This document shows positions 37,281 to 46,816 of a stretch of 64,000 bases of DNA, piece after piece (the stretch's first letter is position 1; each line of letters opens with the position of its first letter). Source of the stretch: Opitutus terrae PB90-1 (GTDB lineage Bacteria > Verrucomicrobiota > Verrucomicrobiia > Opitutales > Opitutaceae); NCBI RefSeq assembly GCF_000019965.1, contig NC_010571.1, positions 3,853,001-3,917,000 on the forward strand. Direction: 5' to 3'. The notes beneath the pieces were generated by a model, which ran no database searches, was not told where the DNA came from, and was given only the letters and a program-made list of their open reading frames with translations. The translations under genes and the position numbers were made by a program.

Positions 37281-37640
37281 ATGACGACACAGGAAATTGC
37301 GCAGCGGCTCGTGGCGCTCTGCCGCGAAGCCAAATGGGAGACGGCACAGCGGGAACTCTTCGCCGACGACGCGGTGAGCCTCGAGCCTTACGCCACGCCC
37401 GCCTTCGAGAAGGAGACCCGCGGACTGCCCGCGATCATCGAGAAAGGGCACAAGTTCGACGCGATGATCGAGAAGATGCATCGGCTCGAGGTCTCGGACC
37501 CGCTCGTCGCGACGAACGCCTTTGCCTGCACGATGCGGATGGACGTGACCATGAAAGGGCAGGGACGGATGGATATGGCCGAGCTCTGTGTCTACAACGT
37601 GAAGGACGGCAAAATCGTCTCCGAACAGTTCCACGTCTGA
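37281..37640 (+). CDS. SnoaL/NTF2-like protein
   Basis: 119 residues from the ATG at 37281. Cone-shaped alpha+beta barrel: N-terminal helices TTQEIAQRLVALCREA, then ELFADDAVSLEP and the strands ACTMRMDVTMKG and VYNVKDGKIVSEQF. No catalytic residues identified; proteins of this kind are often annotated SnoaL-like or DUF. Role unknown. Confidence 0.72.
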   Translation: MTTQEIAQRLVALCREAKWETAQRELFADDAVSLEPYATPAFEKETRGLPAIIEKGHKFDAMIEKMHRLEVSDPLVATNAFACTMRMDVTMKGQGRMDMAELCVYNVKDGKIVSEQFHV

Positions 37641-37690
37641 AAGAGATCGCGCTGGCGCCGCCCAGGCGACACCGGCGCGAAAGGAACGCA

Positions 37691-37721
37691 CCGCCCGAAC
37701 GCAGCCGGAACGTCCGGGCGG
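37691..37721 (-). terminator. hairpin after the TIGR03118 gene
   Basis: CCGCCCGAACG and CGTCCGGGCGG pair at 10 of 11 positions around a 9-base loop, 19 bp beyond the stop of the minus-strand gene and also past the plus-strand gene. No T-run, so a weak or bidirectional terminator. Confidence 0.4.
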
Positions 37722-37739
37722 GTACGATCGAAGCAGGCG

Positions 37740-38894
37740 TCAGACGTCCGCGGCGGAATCGGCGGCCGCGTGAGCTTGCCGGCGGCGGCGCCAGGCCACG
37801 CAGGCGACCAGCCCCAGCGCGGCGAACGCCGCATACGTCGAAGGCTCGGGCACCGGCGTGATACTGCCGAACAGGCCGTGCGTCTCGTCGTCGATCCCGG
37901 CGGCGAAGTAGAGCGTGTTGGTCTTGCCGCCAAGCCCACCGTTGCCGAATTGCAGGCCCCAGAGTCCCTCGATCACCAACGGATTGCCGTCGGAGTCCTT
38001 CAGCGTGCCCAAGAGGTCACCTGTCACCGGATCGAAGGCATTGATCGTGCCGTCGCCGAAATTGCCGACGAGGATGTCTCCGCCGAATGGGCCAAAGCTC
38101 TCGGGGGCCATCGTCACGGCCCACGGCGCGTTGAGCACGCCGTTGGACGCGAAGCGTCCGACCAGATTGCCGTTCAGGTCGAATCTGTTGACGAAGCCCA
38201 GGCCGGCGCCGGCCTCCTCCTCGTCGCCTTCTTCATTCACTTTCGCGTAGGAGACGAAGAGACTGCCGCCGACGTTCTGGATGTTGAAGGGCGCGTAGCC
38301 GGCGGGCAGCGTCGGATCGGTGAACGTGCCGGGCAGGGCGGGCGCGCCGGTGGCGGGGACGACGTCGATGCGGCCCTGGGTGAAGTTCGCTGCGTAGAGA
38401 TAATCATTGCCGCCGGTTGCGCCGATCGCGAGGCCCTTGTAGCTGGCGCCATCGCCCGTGTGATCGACGAGCGTCTCGGCGGTCGTGCCGAGCGCGCCAC
38501 GCCAGCCGGCGATGGTGCCGTCCTCCGTGGCGAAGAGGAAGCGGTTGCCGTTGAACGCGGTGGAACTGTTGAAGACCTGGCCGGTGGGCGCCGCGGAGCC
38601 GCCGCCGGGTTTGGGGATCGAGACGACGAGTGGGATGCGCTGACCCTCCGTGTTGTAGAGTGTGGATACGCCGGCATCCGCATCGGACACCCAGAACGGC
38701 GTAGTGGGGCCGGAGGAGATGCCCCAGGGGTTGACCAGGTTCGCGTCGGTGTGCCGGGCGAGACCTGGAATGTCGGATACGAGGTTGGCCTGACGATAGT
38801 CGACCTGCGCGGAGAGCGTGGCGGAGCCGAGTCCTCCGAGAGCGAGGGCCAGCACCGACGCGAGTCGAGGCGGCCGGGAACGTGACGGTTTCAC
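37740..38894 (-). CDS. TIGR03118-family PEP-CTERM protein
   Basis: 384 residues: signal peptide (VLALALGGLGSATLSAQ), a beta-propeller-like TIGR03118 body (DIPGLARHTDANLVNPWGIS, VFNSSTAFNG, TFTDPTLPAGYAPFNIQ) and a PEP-CTERM signal: VPEPSTYA, hydrophobic stretch, then RRRRQ. PEP-CTERM proteins are processed by exosortase and associated with exopolysaccharide. Divergent from the histidine kinase gene, with a perfect palindrome in between. Confidence 0.88.
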   Translation of the reverse strand: MKPSRSRPPRLASVLALALGGLGSATLSAQVDYRQANLVSDIPGLARHTDANLVNPWGISSGPTTPFWVSDADAGVSTLYNTEGQRIPLVVSIPKPGGGSAAPTGQVFNSSTAFNGNRFLFATEDGTIAGWRGALGTTAETLVDHTGDGASYKGLAIGATGGNDYLYAANFTQGRIDVVPATGAPALPGTFTDPTLPAGYAPFNIQNVGGSLFVSYAKVNEEGDEEEAGAGLGFVNRFDLNGNLVGRFASNGVLNAPWAVTMAPESFGPFGGDILVGNFGDGTINAFDPVTGDLLGTLKDSDGNPLVIEGLWGLQFGNGGLGGKTNTLYFAAGIDDETHGLFGSITPVPEPSTYAAFAALGLVACVAWRRRRQAHAAADSAADV

Positions 38895-39008
38895 GTGGGA
38901 ATCCTTCGTTGGTTGTTGGATGGATGGGCGGGCACGCTGGGCCCGGCACTTTACGAGCCGGGGGCCCGCGCGGCCATCGGGCCAATACCCGCAGCATCAG
39001 TGAAAAGC

Positions 39009-39024
39009 GTAACAGGACTGTTAC
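39009..39024. promoter_or_regulatory. perfect palindrome in a divergent intergenic region
   Basis: GTAACAGGACTGTTAC: two 7-bp arms around GA, perfect symmetry, in the 231-bp gap between the TIGR03118 gene (minus) and the histidine kinase (plus). It is AT-richer than its surroundings and unlike the GC-rich dispersed hairpins, so an operator for a dimeric regulator is likely. Confidence 0.45.
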
Positions 39025-39125
39025 CTCCCGGTTCACGGATGACGCACATCTCGCTGTGGTCTAACGGAGTTTTGACGAACGAGGACTCACCGCTCCGGTC
39101 TTGAGCGCCGTCTACCGTGGCACTA

Positions 39126-41447
39126 ATGCTCCAGCTCCGCCCGTCCATGCCCTCGTCCGCTTCCCTGCCGAGCGCCCGCTTTTTCGCGAGCTTACTGGCG
39201 CATGTCACGGACGCGGTGATCGCGACCGACCATCAGCTGCGGGTGCTCTATCTCAATCCCGCCGCCGAGCGGGAGTATGGGGTCAGCGCGCCCGAGGCCG
39301 TCGGGCAGCCGGTCGAAGTCGTGTACCGTAACCTCTGGATCCATCCCGCGGACGAGCGCCAGGCCAGGGCGGACCTGCAGGCGGTGGGTTTCTGGCGGGG
39401 CGAGAACATTCACGTGCGCCAGGACGGCAGCCAGATCCGCGTGGAATCGACGATCAGCCGCCTGCGCAACGCCGAGGGCGAGGAAATCGGGCAGCTCGCC
39501 GTGATCCGCGACATTTCGGAAAAACAGCGGGAGATCGACGAACTGTCCCGGCAGCGTGGCGCGTTTATGCGCCTGGCCGAAAATTCACCGGATCTGATCG
39601 TGCGCTTCGATGCCACGGGGCGGATGTGGTATCTCAACACGGCGACGGAGCGCGTATTCGGAATTCCCCGGCTGCACATGATCGGGAAAACGATGGCGGA
39701 GGTCGGCGCGCCGTCCGAGCTCTGTGCGCTTTGGCAGCAAACGCTCGCCGGCGTGGTGTCGACCGGGCGCCAGGCCGAATTGGAGCTCACGATTCCCCGC
39801 TCGAATGAGCAGTCGGATTTTTCCGTCATCTGCGTGCCCGAGTTCGCCTCCGACGGGCGCGTCGAAACCGTGCTCAGCATCGCGCACGACGTAACGGACC
39901 TGAAGCGCGCGATCGAGCACGCCGAAAACCGCCAGAGCCGATTGAACCTGGCCGTCGTGGCGGCCAACCTCGGGGTGTTCGAGTGGTCGTTCAAGACCGG
40001 CGGAATCCGGCTGGAAAATACGGTGGCCCGGGAAATCCTCGCGCAATTGGCGGACACGACCGAACTCCCCGCCGCGCAATTTCTGGACGAACTGGTGCAC
40101 CCGGACGACGCGGTCGCCTTCCGCGAGCATCTCGCCCAGGTCATGGTGGGGCTGGGGACGTTCAATCACCTGTGCCGGCTGCAGACGAAGAGCGCGGGGG
40201 GCGAGCGCTGGGTCGAATTCGCGGCGCGCTGCGAACGCGCCGAGGGGACGACGGACGTGCAGCTCGTCGGATTCGTGTCGGACATCACCGAGCGCATCGA
40301 AGCGGCAGCCGCGCTGGCGCGTGCGCGCGACACGGCGGAGGCGGCGAGCCGGGCCAAGGATCGCTTTCTCGCGACGCTGAGCCACGAGCTGCGGACACCG
40401 CTGACGCCGGCCTTGATGGTGGCAGCGGACCTCGAACATTCGCCGTTGATCCCGCTGGAACTCCGCCAGGACTGTGCGACGATTCGGACCAACATCGAAC
40501 TGGAAGCGCGGTTGATCGACGATTTGCTCGATGTGGCGCGAATTGCGCAGGGCAAGCTCCACATGGCGTTCGAGCCCTGCGACGCGCACCAGGTGTTGCG
40601 ACGAGCGGTGGCGACGACCAGGGCGGATTTCGAGGCGAAGCAGCTCACCGTCGACTGGCAGCTGCACGCCGAGCAGGGCCACGTGCAGGGCGATTCGATC
40701 CGGCTGCAGCAGGTGTTCTGGAACATCCTGCGCAACGCGGCCAAGTTCAGCCCGAAGGGTGGGGCCGTCGCCCTGCGTAGCGCGAGCAATGGTGCGGTGT
40801 GGCGGCTGGAGATCGTTGATCGCGGGATTGGGATCGACGCCGCGGATCTGGCGAAAATCTTCGAGGCGTTCGTGCAGGCGAGCGACGGCGCGCAGCGGCG
40901 CCACGACGGCCTGGGCCTGGGGCTGGCGATTTCGGCGTTCATCGTGCGCGAGCACGGCGGCCGGATTTGGGCCGAGAGCGGTGGCCGAGGGCAGGGCGCG
41001 ACGTTCGTGGTGGAATTGCCGCTCTCGGAACGCGCCGCCCCGGCGCGGGTGCAGGAAGAGGCCGCGCTGACGTTCGTGCCGCGGCGGCTGCAGATTCTCG
41101 TCGTCGAAGATCACGGCCCCAGCCGGCTGGCCTTCGTGGCGTTGTTGCGGCGCCGCGGACATCACACCGTCGGCGCGGACTCCGTGCAACAAGCGCGGGC
41201 GGCGGCGGCGGCGCGAAAGTTTGATTTGGTGATTTCGGACCTGGGCCTGCCCGACGGCAGCGGACTCGAGCTGATGCAGGCCTTGCGCCGCGAGCACGGG
41301 CTCAAGGGAATCGCGCTGAGTGGCTACGGCATGGAGGCGGACATCAAGGCGGCGCTCGACGCCGGTTTTCTGCTGCATCTCACCAAGCCGGTGACGTTGC
41401 ACAAGCTCGAGGATGCCGTGGCGCGGATCGCAGAATTGCTGCCGTAG
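39126..41447 (+). CDS. PAS-domain hybrid sensor histidine kinase
   Basis: About 773 residues from the ATG at 39126 (a GTG 9 bp upstream is possible). Three PAS domains (about 20-135, 145-255, 270-385), HisKA with LATLSHELRTPLTPA (phospho-acceptor His), HATPase_c with NAAKFSPKGG (N), VDRGIGI (G1) and GLGLGLAIS (G2), and a C-terminal receiver (IVVEDH-type start, phospho-acceptor Asp in VISDLGLPDGSG, Lys in LTKPVTL). No transmembrane helix, so a cytoplasmic sensor. No response regulator gene is adjacent. Confidence 0.9.
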   Translation: MLQLRPSMPSSASLPSARFFASLLAHVTDAVIATDHQLRVLYLNPAAEREYGVSAPEAVGQPVEVVYRNLWIHPADERQARADLQAVGFWRGENIHVRQDGSQIRVESTISRLRNAEGEEIGQLAVIRDISEKQREIDELSRQRGAFMRLAENSPDLIVRFDATGRMWYLNTATERVFGIPRLHMIGKTMAEVGAPSELCALWQQTLAGVVSTGRQAELELTIPRSNEQSDFSVICVPEFASDGRVETVLSIAHDVTDLKRAIEHAENRQSRLNLAVVAANLGVFEWSFKTGGIRLENTVAREILAQLADTTELPAAQFLDELVHPDDAVAFREHLAQVMVGLGTFNHLCRLQTKSAGGERWVEFAARCERAEGTTDVQLVGFVSDITERIEAAAALARARDTAEAASRAKDRFLATLSHELRTPLTPALMVAADLEHSPLIPLELRQDCATIRTNIELEARLIDDLLDVARIAQGKLHMAFEPCDAHQVLRRAVATTRADFEAKQLTVDWQLHAEQGHVQGDSIRLQQVFWNILRNAAKFSPKGGAVALRSASNGAVWRLEIVDRGIGIDAADLAKIFEAFVQASDGAQRRHDGLGLGLAISAFIVREHGGRIWAESGGRGQGATFVVELPLSERAAPARVQEEAALTFVPRRLQILVVEDHGPSRLAFVALLRRRGHHTVGADSVQQARAAAAARKFDLVISDLGLPDGSGLELMQALRREHGLKGIALSGYGMEADIKAALDAGFLLHLTKPVTLHKLEDAVARIAELLP

Positions 41448-41552
41448 ACCCCCGGCGCGGCCGCGCAGGAAAATCCGGAGGGCAGGGCGCACCGCCGGGG
41501 TTACGCCGCAGCACGCCGTGGCGACGACCGCGCGGCGTCAACCCTCAGCCCC

Positions 41553-42122
41553 ATGAGCACCCTTGTTGACCGGAAGACGTTTCTGCGCACCACGCTCGGC
41601 TGCGCGGCCCAATGCCTGGCGCTGGCCAGCTGCCCGACGGCGCTGAAAGCCGCCGCGCCCGCGACACCCGACGATCCGGAACTCGCGAAAGCGCGCGCGG
41701 CGATCGACTGGCTCGCGCCGTTCATCAATCGCGAGGAAAAGAATCTCGATCGTGCGGCGCTCGTGAAACTGCTCGAGGAACGCGGCCGGCTGTGCTGCCG
41801 CACGCTGGATTTCCGGCAGAAGCTGATCCACGACAGCGCGGGCGACGTCGACAAGCTCGTGGAGCTGATGGGCAAGATCGTCGGTCCGGAAAACTGCGTG
41901 CGCGAAGCCGACACGATCCGGCTGACCTATCCGATGGCCACCTGCGGCTGCGGACGCAGTCCGGTGCGCGCCCCGACGCCGGACGATCCTTTTTGCGAGT
42001 GCTCGAAGAGCAACAATCGGACGTTGTTTGAGATCGTGTCAGGCCGGCCGGTGCAGGCGCAAGTGATCGAGTCGCCGCGACGCGGCGGTCAGCATTGCCG
42101 GTTCGTCATCCAGCTTGGCTAG
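41553..42122 (+). CDS. Cys-rich hypothetical protein
   Basis: 189 residues. N-terminus RKTFLRTTLGCAAQCLALAS is hydrophobic with a single Arg-Lys start, possibly a signal (not a clear twin-Arg). The C-terminal half has many Cys (GRLCCRTLD, ATCGCGRSP, PFCECSK, HCRF), suggesting a metal or Fe-S site or disulfides. No family assigned. Confidence 0.55.
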   Translation: MSTLVDRKTFLRTTLGCAAQCLALASCPTALKAAAPATPDDPELAKARAAIDWLAPFINREEKNLDRAALVKLLEERGRLCCRTLDFRQKLIHDSAGDVDKLVELMGKIVGPENCVREADTIRLTYPMATCGCGRSPVRAPTPDDPFCECSKSNNRTLFEIVSGRPVQAQVIESPRRGGQHCRFVIQLG

Positions 42123-42132
42123 CGCTGGTGTC

Positions 42133-42180
42133 GTGGCATGGGCGTCCCGCCCATGAACACGGGCGAGACGCCCGTGCCAC
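42133..42180. repeat. back-to-back dispersed hairpin repeats
   Basis: GTGGCATGGGCGTCCCGCCC and ACGGGCGAGACGCCCGTGCC, two copies of the same dispersed repeat in opposite orientation, form an inverted pair with no spacer, just after the Cys-rich protein gene. Confidence 0.75.
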
Positions 42181-42289
42181 CTGCCTCTGCCCAATCAAGG
42201 CTCGCGCGAGCCACGGCGGAGCGAAACGCGCCGCACGTTGCTCGTGCCAGGCGCGTCTCGCCCGCCGATCCATCGGCCGGGGGAAAAAG

Positions 42290-42802
42290 TCAGGCGGCGG
42301 CGAGCGGGGCGGCCGGTGAGCGGCGTTGCAGTCGCCGGCGGACGATCACCGCCAAACCGAGCAAAGCCGCGCCGCCCAAGGCGTAGGTCGACGGCTCCGG
42401 GACCGGCACAAACTGTCCCCGGATCTCACCGGCGCGGTAGAGTTCACTGTGCACATTCACATACCAGTTGCCCGCGAGCAGGTTCGCCACGTCGGTCTCC
42501 GAGAGTACGAGGGACAGTCCGGACGGCGAGCCGAGTGGCAACGGATGCACGACGGGGCCGGCGACGCCCGGCGGCGCGACGTGGATGTGCGCGGCGGTCT
42601 GCGGTGCGAGCAAATCGCCGAACATGTAGTTGAAGTCGAACTGACGCGTATCGAGGTTGAGCGTGGCGAAGCCGTTGCCCCAGGCGGGGCTGTCGTTCGG
42701 CGGCACTTCCTGCGAACCGGTCAACGTGGTGCGGAATTCGAGCTGCGCCCAGACGAAGTGGGGCAGCGCCAGGGCGAGCAGAAGCAAAGCGAGTTTCTTC
42801 AT
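42290..42802 (-). CDS. CHRD-domain PEP-CTERM protein
   Basis: 170 residues from the ATG at 42802: signal peptide (LLLLALALPHFVWAQ), one CHRD domain (LTGSQEVPPNDSPAWGNG, AHIHVAPPG, YVNVHSELYRAGEIRGQ) and PEP-CTERM signal VPEPSTYA followed by a hydrophobic segment and RRRLQRR. Secreted, likely processed by exosortase; CHRD function is unknown, possibly matrix binding. Confidence 0.88.
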   Translation of the reverse strand: MKKLALLLLALALPHFVWAQLEFRTTLTGSQEVPPNDSPAWGNGFATLNLDTRQFDFNYMFGDLLAPQTAAHIHVAPPGVAGPVVHPLPLGSPSGLSLVLSETDVANLLAGNWYVNVHSELYRAGEIRGQFVPVPEPSTYALGGAALLGLAVIVRRRLQRRSPAAPLAAA

Positions 42803-43026
42803 GGCGTGCAGACGATAGCAGCGGGCAAGCGGCCCGGGCATACGGGCTCGCTCCGTTTTCGCCCCCGGTGAGCCGGGCTGGCGCCCGTCGCCAAAACCTG
42901 CACGGAATGCGACCAAACCGTTACGATTCTCCGCCGGGGATCTTTGTCATCGCCGTGGCGCTGGCACGACGCGTGAACGCCACCGGAGCCAAGCGCGTGG
43001 CTCCGGTGGCGGAAAGCGCTCCCTGC

Positions 43027-44166
43027 TTAGTGGGCGAGCGCGGACGAGCGCGGCGCGGAAGCCGACGCGAGCGACTGGACCGGCGATTGGAGCGCGGCGC
43101 GCAGATGGGGCACGAGGCGGCTCGTGAACTCGACCGACTGTTCAGCCGAGAGGTGCGACCACTCCGGGCACTGGAACGCGCTCAGCTCGGGATGCTCGGC
43201 GAAATGAATCGCCGGCACACCATTATCGCGCACGAGCCGGTCCCACGTGGTCAGCCGCGGCGCGAGCGATTCCTCGAGGTCCACGAGCGGACCGGAGACG
43301 GGCAGCCGGAGAAAGACGACCTTGCCCCCGCGCGCCTGAATCCGCGCGATGTGCTTGGCCGTTTCCTGCATCCGCTGCTCGATGAGCGGCGCGACCATTT
43401 GCTGGAAGGCCTTGCCTTCCGGCGTGTCCGGCCGCGGCACCATGCCGAACAGCGCGAGCCAGCCGTTGGCCACACGCTGTTGCAGAGGCGATCCCGCGAC
43501 GGCGGCCTCCGCGAACATCCGCGCCCGGCGGTCGCGATCGAGCTGGTAGAAGTAGGGCGGCAGCGGCGGCATGAGCCGCGCGTTGGCGCGGTTCGGGATC
43601 GGCAGGCGTTCGAGCAGTTTTTGCAGCGTGAGGTCCTCCTGCTTGAGGAAGGCGATCTGGTGCTCGAGCGCCACGCCGAGCTGGTGGCCCCACCGCTGCG
43701 AATAGTTCCAGTGATGGTAGCGATGCAGCGCCTTTTCCGAGGCTTCGATCGCCATGCCGCCGGGCGCGAGATACATCAGCGGAACGATGTCGAGCAGCAC
43801 GGTGCCGTGGAACGACTCGTCGTTCGCCAGATCCACGAGAACGGGAAACGGCGAGCTGCCGACGATCGCGAGCTGGACGGGCCGCTGACCGAGCCCCTTC
43901 TCGAGCACGTCGAGATCGGTGTCGAAGAGCATCCGCGACGTGCCGATGAGCACGAGCGAGTCGGGCTTCACCGACGCGCGCGCCTCGGCCCAGAGATCGG
44001 GCGTGTCGTTGAGTGTAGGTGCGTAGCCGAGCGAGCGCGCGTGCAGCTCCCAGGCGACCGTGGCCGCCGTGGTGATCAGCGTGACCGCCAGCAGCAGCGA
44101 ACGCCACGGAACCTGCGGGATCGTCCGGACGAAATCGAAATCAGAATTGGAAGTAGATGAATGCAT
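43027..44166 (-). CDS. AlgJ/AlgX-like acyltransferase partner
   Basis: 379 residues. N-terminal transmembrane helix (SLLLAVTLITTAATVAWELH), then an SGNH-like domain: LIGTSRMLFDTDLDVL resembles block I (GDS/GTS), with IVGSSPFP and a His near PEWSHLSAEQS. Such proteins partner MBOAT acyltransferases in polysaccharide O-acetylation. The gene starts 26 bp inside the end of the MBOAT gene, so the two are translationally linked. Confidence 0.72.
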   Translation of the reverse strand: MHSSTSNSDFDFVRTIPQVPWRSLLLAVTLITTAATVAWELHARSLGYAPTLNDTPDLWAEARASVKPDSLVLIGTSRMLFDTDLDVLEKGLGQRPVQLAIVGSSPFPVLVDLANDESFHGTVLLDIVPLMYLAPGGMAIEASEKALHRYHHWNYSQRWGHQLGVALEHQIAFLKQEDLTLQKLLERLPIPNRANARLMPPLPPYFYQLDRDRRARMFAEAAVAGSPLQQRVANGWLALFGMVPRPDTPEGKAFQQMVAPLIEQRMQETAKHIARIQARGGKVVFLRLPVSGPLVDLEESLAPRLTTWDRLVRDNGVPAIHFAEHPELSAFQCPEWSHLSAEQSVEFTSRLVPHLRAALQSPVQSLASASAPRSSALAH

Positions 44167-45562
44167 TGCCGTTTCCTTGAGTGAGAATGATGCCGAAAAC
44201 CATGACCGACCACGTGCCGGCGAGCAGCCAGCGCGGAGTGCGCGTGACGACCGCTTCGAGCGTGGTGTTGCGAAGCAGCCAGTGGGCGCCGAGCAGCCCG
44301 GCAGTGACCACCGCGACCTGGAGAATTTCGCGCGTGGCGAGGATCGCATCGCCTTGCGGCAGCGCACCCGTCATCGCGAGCACGAGGCGCGAGGCCGTCG
44401 AGAAATCGCCGGCCCGAAAAAACACCCACGAGAAGCAGACGGCCGCATAGGTGGCGAGACCGAGCAGCACCTGCACGCCGAGGTTGCGGGTCCACGTCGC
44501 GTCCTTGAACACGGCGCGGAGCACGCGCTCGAGCACGAGGCACAAGCCGTGAATCACGCCCCAAACCACGAACGTCCACGCGGCGCCGTGCCACAGGCCG
44601 CCGATGAACATCACGATCATCAGATTGATCGCGGCGCGCACGACGCCGGCGCGATTGCCACCGAGCGGAATGTAGAGGTAGTCGCGCAGGAACGTGGAGA
44701 GCGAGATGTGCCAGCGGCGCCAGAAGTCGGAGAAGCCAATCGCGGCATAAGGGAAGCGGAAGTTGTCCCGGAGATGGAAGCCGAGGCAGAGCGCCGCGCC
44801 GATCGCGCAGGTCGAGTAGCCGGCGAAGTCAAAGAAGATTTGGCCGGAAAACGCCAGCACGCCCGTCCACGCATCGAGCCCCGCGAGCGGACCGCCGTAA
44901 CCGAAGACGGCTTCGGCCGCGCGGGAGAGCATCGTATCGGCGAGGACGGTCTTCTCGAACAGGCCGAGCGTCATCAGCAGCAAACCCCAGATGAATCGAC
45001 CGGGCTCCGGCTTCGGCGGCTGCACCGCTTGCGGCAGGAAATCAGCCGCGCGGACGATCGGCCCGGCGACGAGCTGCGGGAAGAACGACACGGCGAGCAC
45101 GAAATCACGCAGCGAACGCGTGGGCTGCGTCGTACCGCGATACACGTCCAGCGTGTAGGAGAGCGAGTGGAACGTGTAGAACGAGATCCCGATGGGCAGG
45201 AAAAGATCCAGATGCGGCGGCTGGTAGTTCAGGCCGATCTGCGCGGCGAGCCACTTGACGTTCTCAAGGAGAAAATTGCCGTACTTGAAGAACCCGAGCA
45301 TGCTCAGGTTCGAGGCGAGACTCGCGACCAGCCAGCCCCGGCGCGTGCGGGGCGTGACGGCGCGAGCAATCCGGGCGCCGAGATAGAAATCCAGCGCGGT
45401 GGTGGCGAACAGGAGCACCGCGAACGGCGGGTTCCAGGTCCCGTAGAAGAGGTAGCTGGCGACCAGCAGGAGGTTCTTGCGAGCCTCCCACGAGCGCAGC
45501 GTCCAATAGCCGCTCAGCACGAGGGCGAAGAAGACGACGAAGGTGAGGGAATTGAATAGCAT
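44141..45562 (-). CDS. MBOAT-family O-acyltransferase (AlgI-like)
   Basis: 473 residues, about eleven transmembrane helices. FWRRWHISLSTFLRDYLYIPLGG is the AlgI/DltB signature, and LWHGAAWTFVVWG holds the active-site His. ATG at 45562. Transfers acetyl across the inner membrane to an acceptor handled by the next gene product. Probably modifies an exopolysaccharide, which fits the two PEP-CTERM proteins nearby. Confidence 0.9.
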   Translation of the reverse strand: MLFNSLTFVVFFALVLSGYWTLRSWEARKNLLLVASYLFYGTWNPPFAVLLFATTALDFYLGARIARAVTPRTRRGWLVASLASNLSMLGFFKYGNFLLENVKWLAAQIGLNYQPPHLDLFLPIGISFYTFHSLSYTLDVYRGTTQPTRSLRDFVLAVSFFPQLVAGPIVRAADFLPQAVQPPKPEPGRFIWGLLLMTLGLFEKTVLADTMLSRAAEAVFGYGGPLAGLDAWTGVLAFSGQIFFDFAGYSTCAIGAALCLGFHLRDNFRFPYAAIGFSDFWRRWHISLSTFLRDYLYIPLGGNRAGVVRAAINLMIVMFIGGLWHGAAWTFVVWGVIHGLCLVLERVLRAVFKDATWTRNLGVQVLLGLATYAAVCFSWVFFRAGDFSTASRLVLAMTGALPQGDAILATREILQVAVVTAGLLGAHWLLRNTTLEAVVTRTPRWLLAGTWSVMVFGIILTQGNGNAFIYFQF

Positions 45563-45798
45563 GGGGAGGGAATGGAGGTGTGTGCGCCGCGCATCATGGC
45601 GGAACGGCGGCGTGAGCGCACTGGGCCGGTTGGCCGGCGGGGTTAGCCGATCGACCCGGGCCGGATGGCGGACCCGGCGACCGGCGGAGATTTGCCGCCG
45701 GCCTCGATCCCCGGCGGGGCCGGGATACGGACATTCCAACGTGTGACAGAAATAGGAAGGGCTATCGGCGCTCCGGGGTTTACGCTCCCATTCCCCCT

Positions 45799-46674
45799 AT
45801 GAAATCACTCGCTGCTTTCCTGTTCCTTGCTCCGCTCCTGTTGCTCCCGGTGACTCGCGCCGCCGAAGCGCCGGCGGCGTATTCGATCCCCGGATCTCAG
45901 GTGCGCAACCTGCCGGTGAATTCGGTCTCCGGCCGCGCCTATCAGCTGCTGATCGGCCTGCCGGGAAACTATGACAAGGACACGACCAAACGCTATCCGG
46001 TGGTCTTTGTGACGGATGGCTACTGGGATTTTGCGAAGCTCACGTCGATTCACGGCGGGCTGGTGTACGATCACGCGGCGCCGGAATTCATCACCGTTGG
46101 TCTGAGCTATGTGGGCGAGAAGCTGAACTACGGCGATCTGCGCTGGTGGGAGCTGTCGCCCGTGGTTGGGGGAGGCAAAGGACCGGAGGAATCGGGGCAC
46201 GCGGCGGATTTCCTGAAAATTCTGGAGAACGAGATCGTGCCGTTCGTGGAGCGCGAGTATCGCGTCGACTCCGCGCATCGCGCGCTGGCGGGCGCGTCGC
46301 TGGGCGGGCTGTTCACGCTCTACGCGATGTACACCACGCCGGACTTTTTCTCCGGCTACATCGCGGCGACGCCGGCGATCGCCTACACGAACGACTGGCT
46401 GCTCGGTTACGAGGAAGAATTCGCGAAGGCGGGCAAGAAGCTCAACACGCGGCTCTTCGTGAGCGTGGGCGAAAAGGAATGGTCCGGCCACATCGCAGGC
46501 ATTCTCCGGCACAACGAGCGGCTCGCGAGTCGCAAGCATGCCGGACTGGCGTATCAATTCCGGATCATCGACGGCGAGGGGCATGCCGGCATGCAGTTCG
46601 AATCCTACACACGCGGGCTGCGGTTCATCCTCGGACCGTTGGCCACGCCGCCGACGATGAACGCCGCGCACTGA
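45799..46674 (+). CDS. secreted esterase D/IroE-type hydrolase
   Basis: 291 residues with signal peptide (LAPLLLLPVTRAAE). Alpha/beta hydrolase of the putative-esterase family: VVFVTDGYWD, GLSYVGE, ALAGASLGGLFTLYAMY (nucleophile Ser in GxSxGG) and GEGHAGMQ with the His. Similar enzymes hydrolyse enterobactin or formyl-glutathione; substrate unknown. Confidence 0.8.
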   Translation: MKSLAAFLFLAPLLLLPVTRAAEAPAAYSIPGSQVRNLPVNSVSGRAYQLLIGLPGNYDKDTTKRYPVVFVTDGYWDFAKLTSIHGGLVYDHAAPEFITVGLSYVGEKLNYGDLRWWELSPVVGGGKGPEESGHAADFLKILENEIVPFVEREYRVDSAHRALAGASLGGLFTLYAMYTTPDFFSGYIAATPAIAYTNDWLLGYEEEFAKAGKKLNTRLFVSVGEKEWSGHIAGILRHNERLASRKHAGLAYQFRIIDGEGHAGMQFESYTRGLRFILGPLATPPTMNAAH

Positions 46675-46742
46675 TCACGGCGGATCGCGAATTTGGCCGG
46701 CCTCGGCCAGGCTGGCGGACCGGCGACTAAACGCGCAAAAAG

Positions 46743-46776
46743 CACCACGCCGCGCGACACCGAGCGCGGCGTGGTG
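46743..46776 (-). terminator. strong intrinsic terminator hairpin
   Basis: A perfect 13-bp stem (CACCACGCCGCGC with GCGCGGCGTGGTG) and an 8-base loop. On the minus strand it is followed by CTTTTTGC, so it ends the small membrane-protein transcript; it also sits downstream of the plus-strand esterase gene and may serve both. Confidence 0.72.
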
Positions 46777-46816
46777 GGGTTAGGAGCAGACGTGACAGAG
46801 CAAGGGGGTCCTTGGG

